Positions 1 through 7,966 of a stretch of DNA of 29,160 bases are shown piece after piece. The stretch is from positions 1-29,160 of the IMG/VR virus record IMGVR_UViG_3300032073_004165; one strand, 5' to 3'. Source of the stretch: a virus. Under the pieces are notes generated by a model. That model was given only the letters and a program-made list of their open reading frames with translations, was not told the origin of the DNA and did no database searches. Position 1 is the first letter of the stretch. Each line of letters starts with the position of its first letter. The position numbers and the translations under genes are program-made.

Positions 1-365
1 GGATTGTTGACATCTGTAATAACATTGCAATGCCTGCCCGCTATGTTGCATTTTTGATTAAAGCATATGACATCTGTATCAGGATTTTTATTGATAGTAT
101 TTAGAATTACATAAACGTAATCATCCGAAACGTCATCATCATCGTCGAGGAAGGCGATAAAGTCGCCTCTAGCGATATCAATAAGATGATTTCTTTTTTC
201 ATATATGTGCATAGACTTATTATCCATAAGAGAGATAAGCTCTACGTCTTCACGAGCACCAATCTGCTTTAGGATTTTTTGTGACTGAACCCTGAACGGC
301 TCAATCCTAGAGGGGATTGTCAAGGACAGTATACTGAGTCTAATGTTATTAGGATCTTTAGGCAT
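1..365 (-). CDS. GT-A (GT2-like) glycosyltransferase, partial (C-terminus beyond window)
   Basis: Translating the minus strand from the ATG at 365 gives 121 open codons running off the window edge. The protein begins MPKDPNNIRLSILSLTIPSR, then has VELISLMDNKS and EKRNHLIDIARGDFIAFLDD followed by further aspartates. This is the layout of a GT-A glycosyltransferase: an N-terminal beta strand, a conserved RN with a downstream GD, and a DxD-type metal/nucleotide-sugar motif (DDDDD near residues 73-77). The start overlaps the stop of the upstream gene as TAATG, so the two are translationally coupled. It is the last visible gene of the glycan cluster. Donor and acceptor cannot be read from the sequence. 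Confidence 0.8.
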   Translation of the reverse strand, partial: MPKDPNNIRLSILSLTIPSRIEPFRVQSQKILKQIGAREDVELISLMDNKSMHIYEKRNHLIDIARGDFIAFLDDDDDVSDDYVYVILNTINKNPDTDVICFNQKCNIAGRHCNVITDVNN

Positions 366-1081
366 TACGCTTTGCTCCTGTGATGATTGATAAAGAAGTC
401 TCTAGCTTCGCTTTCTCCGTGATGCAAACCCCACTGTGTGGGGTCTCTGTATACTGACAGCCCAAATTTTTTAGCGGTTAGACTCCAGAGAGCTTGATCG
501 TGGCGATGGTCAATAAATTCAGGAAATTCGTCAGGATCTCTTGTGGGATTATCCATTATCAAGTCTGGCTGCACACATTTATTTAGCCAGTATTCGACAA
601 TCTTTCTAGACTCTTTACAGATTCTGAACATGATGAAGCTAGCCATAAGCTGCGGCGTTCTACTGATCGTCTCGGTGTCAAGATCAAATGACTCAATAAC
701 CCTTTTGCGATTGTATTGACGCTCAAAATGACCGCCAGCTAGAGAAAAGGCAATGATTCCCAAAGGCTCTTCTGTAATCGTGTTAAACAAAGGTTGCATA
801 TGTCTTGCAAAAACAGCACCGGAGTCGGAGTACATTACAATGTCACCTTCATTATGAAGATTAAATTGCTCGTTTATAATATATGGTTTCCAGAGCCAAT
901 ATCCAGCACCCCTCTCCGATGACATTATCTCGTTGTTATCGTTAATAAAGTCTTCATTAACCATGTCAATCCCGTATGGAATTGTTTCGTCAAAGCCCGC
1001 TATAGATGTAGCACTTTCACAGTTTTCAAGCTGCGACTTAAAGAATTTCTTGTCTGCATAGTTTATTAATATTTTTCTCAT
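365..1081 (-). CDS. Predicted glycosyltransferase (GT-A-like, YSDSG motif)
   Basis: This is a 238-residue protein. Residues 57-69 read RGAGYWLWKPYII and are followed by GDIVMYSDSG (79-88). Near the C-terminus is DHRHDQALWSLTAKKFGL (191-208). The W-K-P block, the YxDxG that could act as a DxD-like donor site, and the late HRxDQ segment fit a family of uncharacterised sugar transferases that I recognise only by pattern, not by a named family. It lies two bases after the stop of the methyltransferase-like gene and overlaps the next glycosyltransferase by TAATG. The exact substrate is unknown. Confidence 0.6.
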   Translation of the reverse strand: MRKILINYADKKFFKSQLENCESATSIAGFDETIPYGIDMVNEDFINDNNEIMSSERGAGYWLWKPYIINEQFNLHNEGDIVMYSDSGAVFARHMQPLFNTITEEPLGIIAFSLAGGHFERQYNRKRVIESFDLDTETISRTPQLMASFIMFRICKESRKIVEYWLNKCVQPDLIMDNPTRDPDEFPEFIDHRHDQALWSLTAKKFGLSVYRDPTQWGLHHGESEARDFFINHHRSKA

Positions 1082-1083
1082 GA

Positions 1084-1860
1084 TTATCGCAATATCTGCC
1101 TTGGGATAGATAGGTTGTTATCCGATAGTATTTGACCTATGTTCAGCGATGTAATGATACCGTTGAGGTGTGCATGTTCATGCTGTCCAAGCCAACCATT
1201 TACTTCTAGAAGTGCAGACGTAGTATCTGGTCTTTTTCTATGAATGTCTGTCGCTATATCTAGAAACACATAACGCATAGCTTCATTACCCAAGTCGTCA
1301 TAGTAAAGTATAAAGTCGTCATCTAAAAAATCTTGGATAAAGTTGCTATACTCAGATGCTAGGCCTAGTCCAGTATGATGTGCGTCTGAAAATACTATAT
1401 TAACCTTAGAATCTACATGATCCCTAAACTTTTCAAAGTCTTCTTTTTTGAATACATCACCCTGAAAGTAGAAAACATTGTTATCCTTAGTTTTATAGCG
1501 GCTCAGTTGGCCGTCATCGCTTACGCCTTCAAATTTACTTGTAATTTTAGGGTTTGGCTTGTTTATATCAAAAGCATACAAATCCGAGTCAGATAAAAAT
1601 TGTGAAACCTGATAGAATGTTTTAAGTACAGAGACTCCTATCTCAACATATCTGACTTTATCTTTTTTAAAGTGCGTTTGGAGAAACATTATGAGATCAA
1701 CATACGTTATCTCTTCATTTATGGGTAGGTCTATCAGGTGATATACTTGATTTGGCAACCCATAGTTGTCGGGACTTCCATAATAATCTTCGTCGTTGAC
1801 AAACGATTCTACCGTTTGCAGTGTTTCTCTATTAACTTTTTGAATCTGTTTAATATCCAA
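1084..1860 (-). CDS. SAM-dependent methyltransferase-like protein (TTG start)
   Basis: This is a 258-residue protein with a Rossmann-type methyltransferase pattern. It has VEIGVSVLKTF (72-82) in the position of motif I, an acidic strand end FDIN (97-100), FYFQGDVF near 131-137, and FSDAHHTG (157-164) followed by YYDD (186-189). Motif I lacks the usual glycine-rich GxGxG, so the cofactor call is moderate. It resembles class I methyltransferases used in polysaccharide loci. The start is TTG: GGGAG lies six bases upstream and no in-frame ATG occurs until about residue 58. It sits between the FkbM methyltransferase and a glycosyltransferase, consistent with modifying a sugar. Confidence 0.55.
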   Translation of the reverse strand: MDIKQIQKVNRETLQTVESFVNDEDYYGSPDNYGLPNQVYHLIDLPINEEITYVDLIMFLQTHFKKDKVRYVEIGVSVLKTFYQVSQFLSDSDLYAFDINKPNPKITSKFEGVSDDGQLSRYKTKDNNVFYFQGDVFKKEDFEKFRDHVDSKVNIVFSDAHHTGLGLASEYSNFIQDFLDDDFILYYDDLGNEAMRYVFLDIATDIHRKRPDTTSALLEVNGWLGQHEHAHLNGIITSLNIGQILSDNNLSIPRQILR

Positions 1861-1871
1861 CTATCTCTCCC

Positions 1872-2525
1872 TTATTCCTTGTCTCTAACGCACAAGCATT
1901 GATACGCTCTGGGGCTAGAATTAATAATTTGTTCTCTCTTAGCTATATTATAGCATTTGAATCCGTTTTCTTCAATCAAAATCTTTTTAATTTCATCCCA
2001 ATCTTCATCAAAATGGCACTCAATTAAAACCGTCTTCGTTCTTTTTAGTAACTCTTTCATACCTCTTAACACTTTTAGTTCTGCACCTTCGACATCTATT
2101 TTGATTAGAGATATTTCGGACTTGTTTGCGAACATTGTGTCTAACTTCGCAGAGCTTACATCTCCGACGTGCGTCCCTCCAGTGTTGACTATACCGCATG
2201 TCTCAGGATTTCCCTCGCCAAAATCACCCTGTATGTAAACCGGTTCAGTCCCCTCTTTGTCAGACGCCGCCACATTGTAAAAAAATACGTTTTTAAGATG
2301 TCCAAACATTAACTCTAGAAATTCAAAGTTTTGTGGCATGATTTCTATGGCGTGTATCTCGCCGGTCGCACCAAGTAGTTGATGAAACATGTGAACGTAA
2401 GTTCCATTGCAAGCACCTACGTCTATCACTATGTCGCCAAGAGAAACAATCTCATTGTTTACCAACAACTTGTAATTAGTTTGGTCGTGATCATCCGTGT
2501 ACATTCCTTCTATTACTTCAGTCAT
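1872..2525 (-). CDS. FkbM family methyltransferase
   Basis: This is a 217-residue protein with the hallmarks of FkbM-type SAM-dependent methyltransferases. It has VIDVGACNG (33-41, motif I), an acidic residue ending strand 2 (HAIEI, E61), FYNVAASDKEG (82-92) and the diagnostic IKIDVEGAE (141-149), then VLIECH near the end of the fold. FkbM proteins usually O-methylate sugars or polyketides. In glycan clusters they often cap or decorate the chain. The gene overlaps the upstream glycosyltransferase by eight bases. It ends 11 bases before the TTG start of the next gene. Confidence 0.88.
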   Translation of the reverse strand: MTEVIEGMYTDDHDQTNYKLLVNNEIVSLGDIVIDVGACNGTYVHMFHQLLGATGEIHAIEIMPQNFEFLELMFGHLKNVFFYNVAASDKEGTEPVYIQGDFGEGNPETCGIVNTGGTHVGDVSSAKLDTMFANKSEISLIKIDVEGAELKVLRGMKELLKRTKTVLIECHFDEDWDEIKKILIEENGFKCYNIAKREQIINSSPRAYQCLCVRDKE

Positions 2526-3228
2526 TTGTTATTCTCTCTTTTGGGAATCCCAGTTCTTTCCTTTTATTAAAAACTAATTGGTCTCTACCTGAATAGTGGA
2601 GTGTCTTCGATGCTGCATAATCCAAGTCGCCGTGATTTTCTGTACCCTCGACGCTATAGTGTTCGTGACTAATAATCACTTGATCTATAAACTTCTCTTT
2701 ACCCATACTTCGTACTACCTGAGTGAACTCGTCATCGCAGTACAGACTTTTATAGTCCGGGTGATAAACATAGCCAAAGTGCTCATACAACTTTCTACCA
2801 AGAATAGAAAAAGTAATAAGATTCCCATCAGTGTTTCCATCATTAAAATGAACACAACCGTCTAAATCAGGAAAATGTTCTTTCATGGCTGTTGCTATTT
2901 TTTGATCCCAACTATAAACTTTAGGAACCATATCATCAGAAGCACAAATAACAATATCAAAGGACTTACCTTCAATGTTTGAATTTATAGCACTTATCTT
3001 GTCTGTGCCTTGATCGTAGTTTATTACACCATCTACCTCATGGCGTTTATTCAGTATGTATTTTATCCGCTCCTGCACATAAGGATCGGTCATAGTCTCG
3101 TCTTCGGAATCACAGTTTATATTAAAAAATATTTTGTTCCATGTGCTGCATGTTGTTACGTAGCTATCTAATACTTTAAGAAACTTATCAGCTCTCGCTA
3201 GCGTTGGAAATTGTACTAGTAGATTCAT
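2518..3228 (-). CDS. GT-A type glycosyltransferase (GT2-like)
   Basis: This is a 236-residue protein beginning MNLLVQFPTLARADKFLKVL, a typical GT-A opening. INSNIEGKSFDIVICASDDM spans 81-100, with SDDM in the DxD position, and YCDDEFTQ follows at 163-170. A histidine-rich segment (ISHEHYSV) ends the core. The start lies 41 bases inside the end of the epimerase gene, but a strong GGAGG nine bases upstream supports it. The fold is inferred from motif order; the sugar is unknown. It is one of a run of transferases in the same operon. Confidence 0.65.
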   Translation of the reverse strand: MNLLVQFPTLARADKFLKVLDSYVTTCSTWNKIFFNINCDSEDETMTDPYVQERIKYILNKRHEVDGVINYDQGTDKISAINSNIEGKSFDIVICASDDMVPKVYSWDQKIATAMKEHFPDLDGCVHFNDGNTDGNLITFSILGRKLYEHFGYVYHPDYKSLYCDDEFTQVVRSMGKEKFIDQVIISHEHYSVEGTENHGDLDYAASKTLHYSGRDQLVFNKRKELGFPKERITND

Positions 3229-4117
3229 TTAACCAATCCTCCAATTTAACTTTAGGTTCCCATCCCAATATGTCTTTAGCTTTTGAGTTGTCAGCTTTAG
3301 TGTCTCTTGCCTCACCAAGTCTTTGCGGTAAGTTTATGTAAAACTCTTCCTTGTCCACCATCTTGACAATATCCATAACACTAAAGTTCACACCGGTTCC
3401 TACATTAAATGTTTCTCCAAGAGCTTTACTGTTGTCGCAAAATGCTGCCTTCATGTTGGCCTCGACGACATCTGAAACATGGGTAAAATCTCTAGTTTGG
3501 AGTCCATCTCCTACAACGGTCAGAGGTTCACCCGCCGCATGTTGCCTTTGAAACAAACCTATAACTGGTGCGTACTGACCTTTAGTTGGTTGTCTTTCTC
3601 CGTAAACATTAAAGTACCTTAGCGTAACGGTTTCTAATCCATACAACCTGAAAAACATCTTGCACAAATCTTCCCCCGCAACCTTACTGGTTGAGTAAGC
3701 GTTTAAGCAGTCGTTTGGCATGTCCTCTTTTAGTGGTGTAGGATTTTTAACACCGTAAGCCGCCGATGTTGAAGAATAAACAACTCTCTTGACACCATGC
3801 TCTCTAGCGGCCTGAAGAACGCTACAAGTTCCTACTACGTTAGAAAGACTGGCCATTAACGGGTTTTGAATACAGGGTTGTATTCTAGACTCTGCCGCCA
3901 AATGAAATACAAAATCTACTCCTTCAAACTTATCAATGATATCGTAGTGATCTTGAACAGATAGTAAGTTATATTCGGCTTTGTCGTTGTAGTAAAATTG
4001 GTCATGAGCATCTGCCGACTCATCGTCTATAACGATTACCTCGTGACCATCTTTAATTAGTCTATCTACGATGTTAGACCCTATAAACCCGCAACCTCCA
4101 GTTACTATTGTTTTCAT
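3188..4117 (-). CDS. NAD-dependent nucleotide-sugar epimerase/dehydratase (extended SDR)
   Basis: This is a 309-residue extended short-chain dehydrogenase, close to the usual length for GalE/WbpP-type sugar epimerases. The NAD site GGCGFIG is at 7-13, acidic residues DD at 31-32 end strand 2, FHLAA is at 71-75, SSTSAAYG at 115-122 and the catalytic YSTSK at 141-145. RYFNVYGERQ and VGDGLQTRDFTHVSDV are typical of UDP-sugar substrates. It would interconvert a nucleotide sugar feeding the neighbouring transferases. It overlaps the upstream gene by ATGA. The family is certain. The substrate (UDP-Glc/Gal, UDP-GlcNAc or a uronate) is not resolved. Confidence 0.93.
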   Translation of the reverse strand: MKTIVTGGCGFIGSNIVDRLIKDGHEVIVIDDESADAHDQFYYNDKAEYNLLSVQDHYDIIDKFEGVDFVFHLAAESRIQPCIQNPLMASLSNVVGTCSVLQAAREHGVKRVVYSSTSAAYGVKNPTPLKEDMPNDCLNAYSTSKVAGEDLCKMFFRLYGLETVTLRYFNVYGERQPTKGQYAPVIGLFQRQHAAGEPLTVVGDGLQTRDFTHVSDVVEANMKAAFCDNSKALGETFNVGTGVNFSVMDIVKMVDKEEFYINLPQRLGEARDTKADNSKAKDILGWEPKVKLEDWLNESTSTISNASES

Positions 4118-4998
4118 AGGTTGTCACTTTTCCTTTCAAGTTTAGAGGATAGTTCGTTGTTTTTTAGCAGTCTTGCTAATCTAGCGGTTCTTCTAAAACA
4201 GTTATGTCTACTTTTGACTTGACCCTTTATTATTGATGTCATATCTGCCCCTTCGGATTCCTTGAAGAGTGTTCCAAAGATACTGTCTAGCATCTTTTGC
4301 TGTTGATCTGGAACCTTAATTTTTACGGAGTCTGATTTAAGAATCGAATCAAATAAGATTTGGGATGAAACAAAATTAATGTCTCCTACTAGATACGATT
4401 TTTTATACTTGTCATAAAAGGTTACTGCTGACGTTACATCCAGCGTCATGTCGCAATAATTGTCTTCAGGATGATTAGGATTGAACGACACTACGTGGTA
4501 ATCACCCTTTTCGTCTTTTCTTAAATCCTTAAGAAGCTCGTTATTATCCAAAGCGAAGAAGCAAGTATCTAACTTATAGGGAGGTGTTGCTAAATTAGGT
4601 ATGAACACGTCTGCGGCTGGATAGATACCCTTGACATCTCTCCTTGTTTTTTGTAGGTTATTAGTGCTGTCGTAGAGATTTGTAAACATAAGCGGCATGT
4701 TTATGTCGGCTTGTTTGACAATTTCCTGTATCTGCTCTACATCCTGATCGCTAGCACCTGTAACATTCAACACTAGGTCTGTCTTCTTGCTTGCAGCTAG
4801 ATATTTTAGGGCGTCTTGAGATAAGAACCTAAAATGCGTAATAAAAACTTCTGGATTAACCATGTCAAAGGTGTCAAACACACTTTGGTTTTGTTCTGAC
4901 CACATGTGAGACTCTTGAGCTACCTCCTGCAAACATCTTTGCATATACATCGCTTCAGTGGATAATACGGAGCAGTAATTTTGAAATAGGGTTTTCAT
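4114..4998 (-). CDS. Uncharacterised protein of the glycan cluster
   Basis: This is a 294-residue protein that I do not recognise. VFITHFRFLSQDALKYLAAS (51-70) and TDLVLNVTGASDQDVEQIQE suggest alternating strands and helices as in a GT-B or CgeB-like Rossmann fold. The tail SRHNCFRRTARLARLLKN resembles the H-x-x-x-R-x-x-x-L helix that ends some GT-B glycosyltransferases. There is no signal peptide or membrane segment. It is coupled by ATGA on both sides, between the nucleotidyltransferase-like gene and the epimerase, so a role in the same glycan pathway is likely. A catalytic motif is not evident. Confidence 0.45.
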   Translation of the reverse strand: MKTLFQNYCSVLSTEAMYMQRCLQEVAQESHMWSEQNQSVFDTFDMVNPEVFITHFRFLSQDALKYLAASKKTDLVLNVTGASDQDVEQIQEIVKQADINMPLMFTNLYDSTNNLQKTRRDVKGIYPAADVFIPNLATPPYKLDTCFFALDNNELLKDLRKDEKGDYHVVSFNPNHPEDNYCDMTLDVTSAVTFYDKYKKSYLVGDINFVSSQILFDSILKSDSVKIKVPDQQQKMLDSIFGTLFKESEGADMTSIIKGQVKSRHNCFRRTARLARLLKNNELSSKLERKSDNL

Positions 4999-5744
4999 AT
5001 ATTCATCATCCTTTTAAGTGTCTTTATGTTTTGTATTTTTAGAATTCCGGAATCACCGCAGTCGCTTATCAAGAATCTGTTATCTCTTAATACTACGTTC
5101 ACCGCTTCAAACAGAAATCTGTTTTTAAATTCCGGATTTGACACGGTAGCGTATAGACTATTAATAGCTTTTCTATTTTGCAGAAACATTATTTCGCTCC
5201 AGACTCTTTCTTTTACGCCCACAGATAGACTCTCTAATATTTCATCATTGCCTATTACACCAATGTCAAAACTCTTAAACTCGTCTTGCTTTTGCGACAA
5301 AACTGTCGATTTTTCGTAGGTCATAGAAGATAGAATCTCTGGAGTGAGAAGTAAAGATCCATTACAAAATAATATCTTGTCGTTATTGATATTGTGTAGA
5401 CAGAGTCTAGCACTCTCACAGTCATTAGAGTTGAAGTGGATTTGATTTTCCACCACTCTTATATTAATATCCGCAAAGTTTCTCTTGACAAAATTTACAG
5501 TCTTTTCAGTCTCGAAACCTGCACATAATACTATCTCAAAGTTCTTAAACGAAGCCTTTATAGCATCTACTTGTCTTTGTATTAGCGTTCGCCCGTGGAT
5601 CTTCATCAGTGATATAGGTCCGTAGGATTTCATTCTGTATCCATGATTTTCACTGAACAAAACGATAGAAATAAACCTATCTGGATAGTCAATGTTCGCC
5701 TCTGGACCAACAGCACTTGTTATATGTCTACTTCTTTGTCTCAT
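4995..5744 (-). CDS. Nucleotidyltransferase-like protein (sugar nucleotidyltransferase fold)
   Basis: This is a 249-residue protein. After a 22-residue leader it has FISIVLFSENHGYRMKSYGP followed by ISLMKIHGRTLIQRQVDAIK. This matches the opening of NTP_transferase/MobA-like enzymes (a G-x-R-M loop, then a K-x-L/I-x-G-K/R-x-L-I-x-R segment). KILFCNGSLLLT (about 124-135) sits where the metal-binding strand would be, but the usual D is replaced by NGS, so activity may differ. Such enzymes activate sugars as nucleotide derivatives, which would suit the surrounding glycosyltransferases. It is coupled by ATGA to both neighbours. Confidence 0.55.
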   Translation of the reverse strand: MRQRSRHITSAVGPEANIDYPDRFISIVLFSENHGYRMKSYGPISLMKIHGRTLIQRQVDAIKASFKNFEIVLCAGFETEKTVNFVKRNFADINIRVVENQIHFNSNDCESARLCLHNINNDKILFCNGSLLLTPEILSSMTYEKSTVLSQKQDEFKSFDIGVIGNDEILESLSVGVKERVWSEIMFLQNRKAINSLYATVSNPEFKNRFLFEAVNVVLRDNRFLISDCGDSGILKIQNIKTLKRMMNI

Positions 5745-6538
5745 ATTTTCTTATAATTATTCTGCTCTTTGGAGAGATCGAGCACACCATTAATCATTAA
5801 GTTATAATCTTGGTATTCCATATAGAGACCATTGATAACATTTCTGTTTATAAGAATGTTGTCGTTTGAATCAAACACTGTAATTTGCTCAAGATCCTCA
5901 TTAATACATGTGTTCACTTTAGAAAATACATTACTATCAAATAACTTCCCTGCTACAACCTTGCAAACGTATCCACTTCTAGCATCCATTATTGGCGTGA
6001 TAGAATCTGTATCTATAATGGATTGAGCCTTTGTGAAATGTATTACTAGTTTACAGTTAACGCCCTCTGACTTTAGCTCTTCCACTAAGTTGGCGTATAT
6101 TTGAGTATGAAGATTTTTTTCTAAAACGGATATAACACATGTTATTTTGTCTGAAGCATAGTCAATTTCTTTTATAGAATTGACCGTGTTTTTTAATTCT
6201 TGTTCCGACTGATTATCAATATCAATTAGTATACCAAAATTAACGTCTGACTCTTTCTTTGCAATTCCTAATATTTCATCTGGTGATCCCTCCTTGGACT
6301 TGTACCAATTGTAATCCCTATTCATATTACAAAACCGTGTTAGTTGGTAGTACTGATTATTCTCTTCAAAATCAAGTACCAACCTTTCGGGAATGCTCGC
6401 TTCTTTTCTTTGTAAAAATTTTTCCAACCTGTTTGCTTTGCAGCCGTCTTGCCAAATACCAAACGGCCCACCGCTAGACGGTGGGGTGCATTGTGCAAAA
6501 CAACACTTTGAACAATTCATTATTACTTTTTGTTGCAT
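5741..6538 (-). CDS. Cysteine-rich N-terminus plus GT-A-like protein
   Basis: The ATG at 6538 (265 residues) is chosen because GAAGAGG lies five bases upstream and it follows the previous stop by one base. A longer reading would need a TTG inside the previous gene. The N-terminus carries CSKCCFAQC (9-17), a further GC at 32-33 and RFCN at 68-71, with WY nearby, suggesting a metal-binding (zinc or Fe-S) module. The following FGILIDIDNQSEQELKNTVN resembles the first strand and helix of GT2 transferases. I have seen the same order (CxxCxFA, GC, RFCN) in uncharacterised phage and environmental proteins, but I cannot name a family. A role in the glycan cluster is inferred from position. Confidence 0.5.
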   Translation of the reverse strand: MQQKVIMNCSKCCFAQCTPPSSGGPFGIWQDGCKANRLEKFLQRKEASIPERLVLDFEENNQYYQLTRFCNMNRDYNWYKSKEGSPDEILGIAKKESDVNFGILIDIDNQSEQELKNTVNSIKEIDYASDKITCVISVLEKNLHTQIYANLVEELKSEGVNCKLVIHFTKAQSIIDTDSITPIMDARSGYVCKVVAGKLFDSNVFSKVNTCINEDLEQITVFDSNDNILINRNVINGLYMEYQDYNLMINGVLDLSKEQNNYKKI

Positions 6539-6539
6539 A

Positions 6540-6956
6540 CTAACCTCTTCTTGCAACTACTTCAAAATGAATGCCCGATAGATTAACAGTTACAATATTC
6601 AAACCTAGAGACGCAAGAATCTCGGTCACTAATGAAGATTGGGGCATCGAGTTTGATTTTTTTATAATCTGTGAGGCTTCTTCTTCGCTAATCATGTTAT
6701 TCATAACAAGTCTAGAAAATAGTCTAATATCTGTACCTCCGACAGACAGTGTTCCGCCTAACCTAAGTTTGCCAACTATAGCGACCAAACAGTCTTTTAC
6801 TTTATCTATATCAAATAGATCTAAGACTTCAGACGCTACAATCTCTGTACACTCATTATCAGACACTTCCATAAAATTAATGTAATTGTCAGAGCAAACA
6901 ATGTGTTTGTATCCTCCGACCGTTTCTTCGCCTACTTTAGCGATTTGAACTTTCAT
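6540..6956 (-). CDS. Short methyltransferase-like protein, probably degenerate
   Basis: This is a 138-residue protein. The segment DLFDIDKVKDCLVAIVGKLRLGGTLSVGGT resembles the region of class I methyltransferases around motif III (an acidic aromatic element, then a helix, then LRLGGTL). The end, LASLGLNIVTVNLSGIHFEV, resembles the last two strands of such enzymes. The SAM-binding glycine-rich N-terminus is missing, so it may be a remnant or a non-catalytic partner. It is coupled to the glycosyltransferase by ATGA and has a strong GGAGGT ribosome site. The functional call is weak; that it is a gene is clear. Confidence 0.55.
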   Translation of the reverse strand: MKVQIAKVGEETVGGYKHIVCSDNYINFMEVSDNECTEIVASEVLDLFDIDKVKDCLVAIVGKLRLGGTLSVGGTDIRLFSRLVMNNMISEEEASQIIKKSNSMPQSSLVTEILASLGLNIVTVNLSGIHFEVVARRG

Positions 6957-7966
6957 TTCCTACCTCCGTAAGCCATATCGAATATTCTATTCCAATTGTT
7001 AATAAATTTTTCTTCCGAAAACTTTTTCAGTACTGTTTCTCTAGCTCTCTGACCCATTGTTTTTCTTAGGTCGTCGTCTTCCAACAGTTTTTGTATTGAT
7101 GCCGCCAACTCTTTCTCATCGTTTGAGCAGAATCCATTCACGCCATCCTCCATAATTTCAGGTATCATACACGTTGCAGTAGTTACAACCGCACACCCAC
7201 AAGCCATAGCCTCTAAAAGAGAGGTTGGAACCGGACTGATTGTCGAAGTGTTTAAAAAGACCTTGCAACCATTGTATCTAGAAACTAAGTCCTCTATACC
7301 GTTTGCTGTTCCACCCCTGACCCCCGGAATTTGTTCGCTATCCTTGCCTACTACGTCTACCTCTTTATCTGAAAAGTTCTTTACAATACGTTGCCAACCA
7401 CTAAAATTACAGCAATAATCCCTAGTGGCAAATTCGTTGACAACACTTAAGATATCCACAGTCTTTTCTTCTTCTGTATGCTTAAATGTTTCCGTATCCA
7501 CTGAGTGATGAATAACTTCAGTGTTGGCGGGTATACGCCATTTGCTAACAGAGTACTCAGAGATAAAAACGTTTAGGTCGCCCACCATAGACTTCATTCC
7601 TGAAAATTGTTCTTCTGTCCAGTGCGGCAGAGGTAAGGTATGCTCCAAAGACACCAAGGGGATGTCAAGATTACTTTGAATACTTTTAGATACTTGGAAC
7701 TGACCAAACTTGCTCTGGCTTAAAATAAAATCAAAGTTTATAGCAGAAGGTAGGCTGTTCTCAGCTAGAATATGATGGTTTTCTGGGATTGCACCGTAGC
7801 TTTCGTCCCACTTCTTGCAGTCGTTATATCTAAACGAATAAAAATTATGTCCCGTTTTACATAACTGGCTTTGATATCTCTCATGTGTATCAAACGTCAG
7901 AATGTTATATTTTTCTTTCTTTGGAAAAAGGGCGGTGTTGATCACACCAGTGGTTTTAAAACTCAT
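6953..7966 (-). CDS. GT-B glycosyltransferase, GT4 family
   Basis: This is a 337-residue protein. The C-terminal Rossmann domain carries SPVPTSLLEAMACGCAVVTT (244-263), the classic GT4 donor-binding E-x7-E region, followed by the IPEIMEDGVNGF loop. The N-terminal acceptor domain has FDFILSQ (78-84) and a linker VIHHSVDTETF (151-161), as in GT4 enzymes. It would transfer a sugar from a nucleotide donor with retention of configuration. The start has GGAGGT six bases upstream and overlaps the preceding GT4 gene by 11 bases. Confidence 0.87.
   Translation of the reverse strand: MSFKTTGVINTALFPKKEKYNILTFDTHERYQSQLCKTGHNFYSFRYNDCKKWDESYGAIPENHHILAENSLPSAINFDFILSQSKFGQFQVSKSIQSNLDIPLVSLEHTLPLPHWTEEQFSGMKSMVGDLNVFISEYSVSKWRIPANTEVIHHSVDTETFKHTEEEKTVDILSVVNEFATRDYCCNFSGWQRIVKNFSDKEVDVVGKDSEQIPGVRGGTANGIEDLVSRYNGCKVFLNTSTISPVPTSLLEAMACGCAVVTTATCMIPEIMEDGVNGFCSNDEKELAASIQKLLEDDDLRKTMGQRARETVLKKFSEEKFINNWNRIFDMAYGGRK

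Noticed and set aside
1947-1975. A TTGAAG-17-TATAAT match inside the FkbM gene
   Set aside because: The -10 and spacing are good but it lies inside a coding region in AT-rich DNA and lacks the spacer similarity seen in the two intergenic elements. It could be chance.
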